A stretch of 6,494 bases of DNA from a bacterium (GTDB lineage: Bacteria > Ratteibacteria > UBA8468 > B48-G9 > JAFGKM01): contig JAGHCG010000056.1 in the NCBI GenBank assembly GCA_021160565.1, forward strand, positions 1 through 6,494, in the 5' to 3' direction. A model generated the notes under the pieces. It was not told the origin of the DNA and made no database searches. It saw only the letters and a list, made by a program, of their open reading frames with translations. The position numbers were made by a program, and so were the translations under genes. Below are positions 1 through 5,035 of the stretch, one piece after another. Numbering within the stretch: position 1 is the stretch's first letter; each line of letters begins with the position of its first letter.

Positions 1-1212
1 AATTCTGAAATAGGCAATTATATCTTTTACATGCGCCTGTTCAAAAAATCTCAATCCTCCTCTTATAATATAGGGAATTTTGAGTTTATTGAGTTCAATT
101 TCAAGTTCAGCTGCCTGATATCTTGAACGGAAAAGAACCCCTATTTCAGAAGGGGGAATTCCGGAATTCAGAAGTTGAGCAATTCTTCTTGACACAAAAA
201 CTGCTTCTTCTTTTATATCATAGCATCTTACAACAACAGGTTTTACTCCATTTTCACGAACACTTACAAGTTTTTTGGGGAACTGAACTCTGTTATGGGA
301 AATTATTTCATTTGCAAGGGCAAGGATTTGGGGAGTGCTTCTATAATTTATATCAAGATAAAATATTTTTGCATCAGGATATATTTTGGGAAATTCAATT
401 ATATTGTTTATTGTCGCTCCTCTGAAAGAATAAATACTCTGAGCGTCATCTCCAACAACCATAATATTTCTATGCACTTTTGCTACCTGATAGAGAATTA
501 ATGACTGAAGTTTATTGGTGTCATGATACTCATCAACAAGAATATATCTGAAATTCTCTGCAATTTTTGTTCCAGTGGTTTCATTCTTCATCAACTTATA
601 CCAGAAAAGAAGAAGGTCATCATAATCAAGCAGATTAAGAGATTTTTTCTTTTTCTGATATTCTTTCCAGATTGTTTCTATATGTGGAATAAGATGTGAA
701 TAATTGGGAAATCTTGTATTTATAACATCTCTCAAATTTTCCATTGTATTTATTGATAAACTCAAAAATTTTTTAACTTTTGAAGGATGTGGAAATTCCT
801 CTTTTTCAGGGTGTTTTTCAATAATTTCTTTTATAAGATTTGTACTGTCTTCTTCATCAAGAATTGTAAAATTTGGCTGAATATTTATTTCCTTACCATA
901 AATTCTCAAAAGTACATTTCCTATATGATGAAAAGTTCCGGCCCACAGTCCTTTTGGATAAATTCCTACAATTTTTTCATCTCTCTCAATCATTTCTTTT
1001 GCTGCTTTATTTGTAAATGTGACAAGCATTATTGAAGAGGGAGGTATTCCCTTTTCAAGAAAATAACATACCCTGTATACAAGAATTCTGGTTTTTCCAC
1101 TTCCTGCTCCAGCAAGAACAAGAGAAGGTCCTTCTGCTTCTCTTACGATTTTAAATTGCTTTTCGTTCAGATGTTTTTCATAATCTATTTTTGGAAATAA
1201 TTTTAAACTCAT
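1..1212 (-). CDS. uvrD: UvrD/PcrA/Rep-family ATP-dependent DNA helicase, 3' end beyond the window
   Basis: This open frame runs without a stop from an ATG at 1212 to the left edge, giving the first 404 residues of a protein that in this family is usually 650-750 long. Superfamily 1A helicase motifs appear in order: Q-motif LNEKQ (15-19), Walker A GAGSGKT (35-41), motif Ia VTFTNKAAKEM, motif Ib GTFHH (92-96), LLDYDDLL (about 194-201), Walker B VDEYHDTN (226-233), motif III GDDAQSIYSFRG (254-265), motif IV NYRST (289-293), and the GGLRFFEQAHVKD stretch (385-397). The family unwinds DNA 3'-to-5' using ATP in repair and replication restart; motifs V and VI lie off the window. Walker B has His230 where Gln is usual. 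The start ATG overlaps the pyrB stop as ATGA, and AGGAAG sits 6 bases upstream, so translation is probably coupled to pyrB. Family identity is firm; UvrD versus PcrA versus Rep is not resolved. Confidence 0.95.
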   Translation of the reverse strand, partial: MSLKLFPKIDYEKHLNEKQFKIVREAEGPSLVLAGAGSGKTRILVYRVCYFLEKGIPPSSIMLVTFTNKAAKEMIERDEKIVGIYPKGLWAGTFHHIGNVLLRIYGKEINIQPNFTILDEEDSTNLIKEIIEKHPEKEEFPHPSKVKKFLSLSINTMENLRDVINTRFPNYSHLIPHIETIWKEYQKKKKSLNLLDYDDLLLFWYKLMKNETTGTKIAENFRYILVDEYHDTNKLQSLILYQVAKVHRNIMVVGDDAQSIYSFRGATINNIIEFPKIYPDAKIFYLDINYRSTPQILALANEIISHNRVQFPKKLVSVRENGVKPVVVRCYDIKEEAVFVSRRIAQLLNSGIPPSEIGVLFRSRYQAAELEIELNKLKIPYIIRGGLRFFEQAHVKDIIAYFRI

Positions 1213-2132
1213 TTTCTGCTTCCTATTGTAAGATATAGAACAGCCATCCTTACCGCAATTCCATTAGTAACCTGATTTAAAATAAGAGAGTTTTCTTTCT
1301 CTGCCACTTCAGATTTTATTTCAACACCTCTGTTCATTGGTCCAGGATGCATTATGAAAATTTTATCCTTTATACTCTCATATCTATCCTGGTCAATTCC
1401 ATAGAAGAAACTATATTCTTTAAGAGAAGTGAGAAAATTTTCTTTCTGTCTTTCTTTCTGAATCCTCAAAAGATAAATTATATCAGAATTTTTAATTGCC
1501 TCCTCTATGTGGTAAGTAACTTTAACCCCCATTTTTTCTATTCCAATTGGAATAAGAGGAGGGGGACCACATACCATTACTTTTGCACCAAGTTTTGTAA
1601 ATCCCCATATATCAGACCTTGCAACTCTGCTGTGAAGAATGTCTCCAATAATTGAAATTCTCACATCTTTGATTTTTCCAAATACTTCTCTCACTGTGAA
1701 AAGGTCAAGAAGTGCCTGTGTGGGGTGTTCATGGCAGCCATCTCCTGCATTTATTACTGCTGCTTCCACATTCCTGCTTATAAGTTCAGGTGCCCCTGCA
1801 ACAGAATGTCTGACGATAAAACAATCAACTTTCATTGCTTCAATATTTTTCGCAGTATCAACAATTGTTTCTCCTTTTGAAACAGATGAAGTGGAAACAT
1901 CAAAACTCAATACATCAGCAGAAAGCCTTTTTGCAGCAAGTTCAAATGATGTTTTTGTTCTTGTACTCGGTTCAAAAAATAAATTCACAACTGTTTTTCC
2001 TCTTAAAGCCGGAACTTTTTTAACTGACCTTGTGCTCACTCCTTTAAATGATTTTGCAGTGTCAAGAATATATTCTATTTCTCTTTTTGTGAGATATTCA
2101 AGTCCAATAAGGTCTTTCTTTTCCCATTTCAT
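1209..2132 (-). CDS. pyrB: Aspartate carbamoyltransferase, catalytic chain
   Basis: The 307-residue product is full length for the catalytic chain that joins carbamoyl phosphate and L-aspartate to N-carbamoyl-aspartate, the committed step of de novo pyrimidine synthesis in the cytoplasm. Active-site elements are all visible: FFEPSTRTK (52-60, carbamoyl phosphate loop), SSVSKGE (82-88, with Lys86 matching the lysine supplied by a neighbouring subunit), VRHS (107-110), GDGCHEHPTQ (130-139), GDILHSRVARS (163-173), LLRIQKERQ (221-229, aspartate loop) and HPGPMNRG (262-269). HPGPMNRG and HSRVARS are typical of PyrR-associated ATCases rather than the E. coli PyrI-dependent type, and no pyrI is seen nearby. 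The residue after STRT is Lys60 rather than the common Arg. The ATG overlaps the pyrR stop as ATGA and is preceded by GGAGAAGGA. The 3' end overlaps the helicase start in the same way. Confidence 0.98.
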   Translation of the reverse strand: MKWEKKDLIGLEYLTKREIEYILDTAKSFKGVSTRSVKKVPALRGKTVVNLFFEPSTRTKTSFELAAKRLSADVLSFDVSTSSVSKGETIVDTAKNIEAMKVDCFIVRHSVAGAPELISRNVEAAVINAGDGCHEHPTQALLDLFTVREVFGKIKDVRISIIGDILHSRVARSDIWGFTKLGAKVMVCGPPPLIPIGIEKMGVKVTYHIEEAIKNSDIIYLLRIQKERQKENFLTSLKEYSFFYGIDQDRYESIKDKIFIMHPGPMNRGVEIKSEVAEKENSLILNQVTNGIAVRMAVLYLTIGSRK

Positions 2133-2677
2133 TTTTCCTTCTCCACTATTAAAACCTCATCAACACCATCAGTTTCTTTTAATTTCACCTCCACCATTTC
2201 ATTTTTCTTCACCTCAACTTTTTTTCCAACAAAATCTGCACTTATGGGAAGTTCTCTATGTCCTCTGTCTATCAAAACAAAAAGCCTGACGAGAGATGGC
2301 CTCCCAAGGTCAACAATGGCATCAAGTGCTGCTCTTATTGTTCTTCCTGTATAGAGAACATCATCAACAAGCAGAACTTTTTTATCATCTATATTGAAAA
2401 GTACATCTGTTTCTGAAATGACAGGGTTTGCCCCAATTTTACTGAAATCGTCTCTATAAAGAGTTATATCCAGAAAACCAAGAGGGATATCAACTTTATA
2501 TTTTTTTTCAAGGCATTCTCTAATTTTTTTCGCAATAATATCTCCTCTTCTTTTTATCCCAATTATTACAAGATTTGAAAGCCCCATTTCTTTTTTAACT
2601 TCCTCACATACCTTTTCTATTGCCTCCTCCATTTCTTTTTTATCCATCAATTTTTTCATATGTATATAATACCACAT
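2129..2677 (-). CDS. pyrR: PyrR: bifunctional pyrimidine operon regulator / uracil phosphoribosyltransferase
   Basis: The 182-residue product matches the length and layout of Bacillus PyrR (about 180). It carries GIKRRG (40-45), DITLYRDD (70-77), the PRPP-binding signature VLLVDDVLYTGRT (101-113), GRPSLVRL (115-122) and DRGHRELPISADFVGKK (127-143). Known PyrR proteins bind pyr mRNA in response to UMP/UTP and also make UMP from uracil and PRPP. Three in-frame ATGs exist near the 5' end (residues 1, 7 and 11). I chose the first because GGAG lies 5 bases upstream of it, while the others have no Shine-Dalgarno sequence at a usable distance; a start at residue 7 would also fit homologue length. 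pyrB follows with a 4-base overlap. I could not find a PyrR-binding loop or terminator/antiterminator upstream, so how PyrR regulates here is unclear. Confidence 0.96.
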   Translation of the reverse strand: MWYYIHMKKLMDKKEMEEAIEKVCEEVKKEMGLSNLVIIGIKRRGDIIAKKIRECLEKKYKVDIPLGFLDITLYRDDFSKIGANPVISETDVLFNIDDKKVLLVDDVLYTGRTIRAALDAIVDLGRPSLVRLFVLIDRGHRELPISADFVGKKVEVKKNEMVEVKLKETDGVDEVLIVEKEK

Positions 2678-2682
2678 TTAAA

Positions 2683-2686
2683 CTCC
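2683..2686 (-). promoter_or_regulatory. Shine-Dalgarno sequence deciding the pyrR start
   Basis: GGAG on the minus strand, followed by five bases (TTTAA) and then the ATG at 2677. It is the only purine-rich element at a normal distance from any of the three candidate pyrR start codons, and so favours the most upstream one. Confidence 0.5.
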
Positions 2687-2726
2687 ATATGGTAAACTTT
2701 AAAAATTTTTGGGAAAATAGTGGTTT

Positions 2727-2947
2727 TTAAGAAAATATTTCTCCTGTCTTTTTGGAAATCCCGATTATATAAAGAGGTGTTTTAACTCCAATCCTTTCTT
2801 CAAAATTCTTTAAGTTTTCGAGGATTTCCCTGGAACCGTTTTATATAATGGGATCTATAAAGAAATGTCCTGAAGGGACTGACTGAGAAGTAATATGTCT
2901 TAATATCCATTCAGGAATTTTTTAGAACCTTTCTTATATTCAACCTC
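2727..2947 (-). pseudogene. Decayed gene remnant, family not recognised
   Basis: Reading the minus strand from just after the oxidoreductase stop, about 73 codons look protein-like but are not intact. The first frame gives EVEYKKGSKK (2947-2918). At a run of six A (2918-2923), adding one base would join it to the frame that continues IPEWILRHITSQ, SVPSGHFFIDPII. An in-frame TAA follows at 2841-2843. The same frame then reads NGSREILENLKNFEERIG and VKTPLYIIGISKKTGEIFS, ending at TAA 2727-2729. The balanced use of Gly, Glu, Lys, Ser and Pro is unlike translated noncoding AT-rich DNA, and there is no start codon with a ribosome site. I do not recognise the family. Alternatives are a chance open stretch, or sequencing errors hiding a small intact gene. 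Because it lies on the same strand right after the carbohydrate-type genes, it may have been part of that operon. Confidence 0.45.
2764..2791 (-). promoter_or_regulatory. Candidate sigma-70-type promoter for pyrR-pyrB-helicase
   Basis: On the minus strand there is a perfect TATAAT (2769 to 2764) with TTGGAG (2791 to 2786, 3 of 6 matches to the -35 consensus) 16 bases upstream. Transcription would start near 2757 and leave a leader of about 80 bases before pyrR. The region is the only gap upstream of the pyr genes, which is why a promoter is expected here. In DNA this AT-rich a TATAAT can arise by chance, and the element lies inside what reads as an old coding sequence, so confidence is low. 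Confidence 0.3.
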
Positions 2948-4123
2948 TTATAGCCCACTGAGATTAATTACTTTTCCCTCTTCAATTGCTCTCTCTCCAG
3001 CAACTCCCACAAGAACACTCAGTAAACCTGCTTTTGAATCAGCAAGTGGTCTTTTACCCCTCCTGATCACATTTAAAAATGAATCTATCTCCCTATTATC
3101 TCCTCCTTCATGACTTCCTATATCAACTCCAAATTCATATTTTACAATATCTTCCGTTCTTCTCTTATATAAAACAATCTCTCTTTTCTTAAAACTCATC
3201 TCTATTTTCCCCCTCTCTCCTATTACAGTAAATTTCCTGTCAGGTTCTGCTCCAAATAAAAATAGATTGTAATTTGCTCTCTTTCTATTTTTATATTCAA
3301 TTATTAAAGTGGCATTATCCATGATATCTGCTTCAGGATCATAAACACACCTATCCACAATATATCCATTGACTTTTTCCCCTTTTATATAAAATCCACC
3401 TCTTGCCTTACTTACATCTCTATACTCAGAACAACTGTATTTCTCAGGGCAGGTAAGACACCTCCTCCCTTCATATCCTTCCTTTGCCTTGAAAATATCT
3501 CTACTTCCAAACCCAACCACTCTCTCTGGTTTTTCATTTATTATCCAGTTTAGCAAATCAATTGTATGAACACCTTTCTGTAAAAGTATCCCTCCACTAT
3601 ATTCTTTTTTCCTGTGCCACCTTGCAAAATGACCTCCTCCTTCCAGTGTCTCTGTAGCAGAGGCAAACCTTACTTCTCCAATATCTCCTCTTCTTATAAT
3701 TTCAATAAGTGTCTCCATAATTTTTGTATATCTCAGTGTTAACCCAACCTGTATCGTTCTATTTGTTTCCTTTTCTACTTTTACCATCTTTTTCGCATCT
3801 TCTACTTTTGTTGCCATTGGTTTCTCACATAAGACATATTTCCCCTTTTTTAATGCTTTTATTGTAAGTTCTGCATGAGTATAATCAGGAGTTGTTATCA
3901 CTACTGCTTCCAGACCGGGTACTTTTAAAAATTCTTCATAATCAGTAAAAATTTTTATGTCCTTACCCAACTTTTCCTTTGCAAGTTTTAATCTCATCTC
4001 ATTCCTGTCACACAACCGAACAATCTTTATTTTATCTTTGTAATAATCACTGATGAAGACACTTCCAAATCCAAATACTCCTCTTGCTTCTGTTCCCACA
4101 ATTCCTATTTTTATCTTTTCCAT
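2948..4123 (-). CDS. Gfo/Idh/MocA-family NAD(P)-dependent oxidoreductase
   Basis: The 391-residue protein has an N-terminal Rossmann half (KIGIVG at 5-10, ITTPDYTHAELTIKAL at 76-91, the family's CEKP at 99-102 with Lys101 as the expected catalytic lysine) and a C-terminal alpha/beta half with SGGILLQKGVHTIDLLNW (176-193, His186 and Asp189 at the usual active-site positions). Members oxidise or reduce sugars, inositols and related polyols in the cytoplasm; the substrate here is not readable. An insert carries Cys222, Cys225, Cys231 and Cys259, a possible metal site. The glycine loop reads GTEARG, with Glu12 where a second glycine is usual. I start at ATG 4123: TAGGAG sits 6 bases upstream, while a TTG at 4129 two codons earlier directly abuts that GGAG and cannot use it. 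The gene before it ends only 9 bases upstream of this start, implying one operon. Confidence 0.93.
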   Translation of the reverse strand: MEKIKIGIVGTEARGVFGFGSVFISDYYKDKIKIVRLCDRNEMRLKLAKEKLGKDIKIFTDYEEFLKVPGLEAVVITTPDYTHAELTIKALKKGKYVLCEKPMATKVEDAKKMVKVEKETNRTIQVGLTLRYTKIMETLIEIIRRGDIGEVRFASATETLEGGGHFARWHRKKEYSGGILLQKGVHTIDLLNWIINEKPERVVGFGSRDIFKAKEGYEGRRCLTCPEKYSCSEYRDVSKARGGFYIKGEKVNGYIVDRCVYDPEADIMDNATLIIEYKNRKRANYNLFLFGAEPDRKFTVIGERGKIEMSFKKREIVLYKRRTEDIVKYEFGVDIGSHEGGDNREIDSFLNVIRRGKRPLADSKAGLLSVLVGVAGERAIEEGKVINLSGL

Positions 4124-4129
4124 TCTCAA

Positions 4130-4135
4130 CTCCTA
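4130..4135 (-). promoter_or_regulatory. Shine-Dalgarno sequence overlapping the upstream stop codon
   Basis: TAGGAG on the minus strand, 6 bases before the ATG at 4123. Its first three bases (4135-4133) are the TAG stop of the SUMF1-like gene, so a ribosome finishing that gene sits on the start signal of the oxidoreductase. The site decides for ATG 4123 over the TTG at 4129. Confidence 0.7.
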
Positions 4136-5035
4136 TTCTGGATAAATTTTCTTGGGATTAAATACAATTCTAAAGCCAAGGTCATATCGTGTTGTTAATG
4201 GGTCTACAGGCATTCTTGATGTACTCCTTCTATACCACCACTGCAAAAAAGAAGAACCACCTCTAACAACTCTCATTTTTCCCTTTTTCGGTCCGAGTGG
4301 GTCAATTGTTTTAATATTTTTATAATTAGGAGAATACCAGTCCCATACCCATTCACAGACATTTCCATGAACGTTATAAATTCCCCAGGGATTTGGTTCC
4401 CCTTTATTCACCTCCACAACAATTGGCAGGCCACCAGAAGATATCATTGAAGAATATTCCCTTCCACAATAAATTTTGAGTTTTTCTGGATTTGAGCCAA
4501 AGGAAAAAGGAGTAGTGGTTCCAGCCCTCGCTGCATATTCCCATTCTGCTTCTGTAGGTAATCTATATCCTCCATCATAGGGATAAGCCATTATTACCTT
4601 TTTCCCTTCAAAGATATAAACTGGCTTTTTCCCTTCTTTCTTACTTAACCAGTTGCAAAACCTTATAGCAGAATACCAACTTACCCACACAACAGGACAT
4701 TCAGGAGTAATTTGGTGCTTTTCCCTTGCATTTGGGTTTTTCCAGTAATTTAAAAATTGTCCATCTGTTTCATTCTTCCCATTATAACCGGTTTCCTTTA
4801 TAAATCTGTCAAATTGTGAATTTGTAATTTCATATTTACTTATGTAAAAATTCCTTGTGATTTCAATTTCTTTCTGGGGTCCCTCATTTTCACTTCTCCC
4901 TCTTTCGTTTTCAGGGCTTCCCATGATAAATTTACCTTTTTTAATAAGAACAAACTCAATTCCAACAGAATTTTTAAACTCTTCACCAGATAGAAGGATA
5001 GGGAAAATAAAAATAGTAAAGAGAAATTTTTTCAT
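4133..5035 (-). CDS. Exported SUMF1/FGE-sulfatase-fold protein lacking the catalytic cysteines
   Basis: The 300-residue product begins MKKFLFTIFIFPILLSG, a short basic start and hydrophobic stretch that looks like a signal peptide (cleavage probably near residues 17-19; no lipobox cysteine). The rest is one SUMF1-type domain: FVLIKKGKFIMGSPENE (28-44), YISKYEITNSQFDRF (64-78), PVVWVSWYSAIRFCNWLS (114-131), YRLPTEAEWEYAARAG (157-172), NVHGNVCEWVWDWY (221-234), RVVRGGSS (255-262) and LGFRIV (286-291). Formylglycine-generating enzymes need two cysteines in the stretch after RGGS; here it reads FLQWWYRRSTSR (263-274) with none, so formylglycine formation by the known mechanism is unlikely. Other cysteines are Cys113, 127, 190 and 227. 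A non-catalytic, binding or structural role is more probable. The ATG overlaps the previous gene's stop (ATGA), with GGGGAG only 3 bases upstream, suggesting coupled translation. Confidence 0.93.
   Translation of the reverse strand: MKKFLFTIFIFPILLSGEEFKNSVGIEFVLIKKGKFIMGSPENERGRSENEGPQKEIEITRNFYISKYEITNSQFDRFIKETGYNGKNETDGQFLNYWKNPNAREKHQITPECPVVWVSWYSAIRFCNWLSKKEGKKPVYIFEGKKVIMAYPYDGGYRLPTEAEWEYAARAGTTTPFSFGSNPEKLKIYCGREYSSMISSGGLPIVVEVNKGEPNPWGIYNVHGNVCEWVWDWYSPNYKNIKTIDPLGPKKGKMRVVRGGSSFLQWWYRRSTSRMPVDPLTTRYDLGFRIVFNPKKIYPE

Noticed and set aside
123..1035. Plus-strand open frames of 68-100 codons at the left end
   Set aside because: They lie opposite the helicase, whose motifs occupy the whole region on the minus strand; translations are Phe/Tyr/Ile-rich shadows.
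1639..2289. Plus-strand open frame of 216 codons opposite pyrB and pyrR
   Set aside because: It is antisense to two genes with complete family motifs; its translation is low-complexity Ser/Phe/Leu-rich sequence with no ribosome site.
2666..2671. TATTAT just inside pyrR, 6 bases before the second ATG, suggesting a leaderless start
   Set aside because: No good -35 at normal spacing (best is TTTACC with 19 bases), and the first ATG has its own GGAG; kept only as a remote option.
2701..2710. AAAAATTTTT palindrome before pyrR
   Set aside because: Simple A/T symmetry expected in AT-rich intergenic DNA, with no flanking stem or operator-like repeat.
2858..2879. Possible terminator after the oxidoreductase (GTCC-cttca-GGAC, then a T-rich stretch)
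   Set aside because: The stem is only 4 base pairs and the following tract is interrupted, so it is too weak to call a terminator.
2866..2890. Plus-strand GTCCTGAAGGGACTGA, loosely like a PyrR-binding loop
   Set aside because: It is on the strand opposite pyrR mRNA, matches the loop consensus only partly, and falls in the protein-like SVPSGH codons of the remnant.
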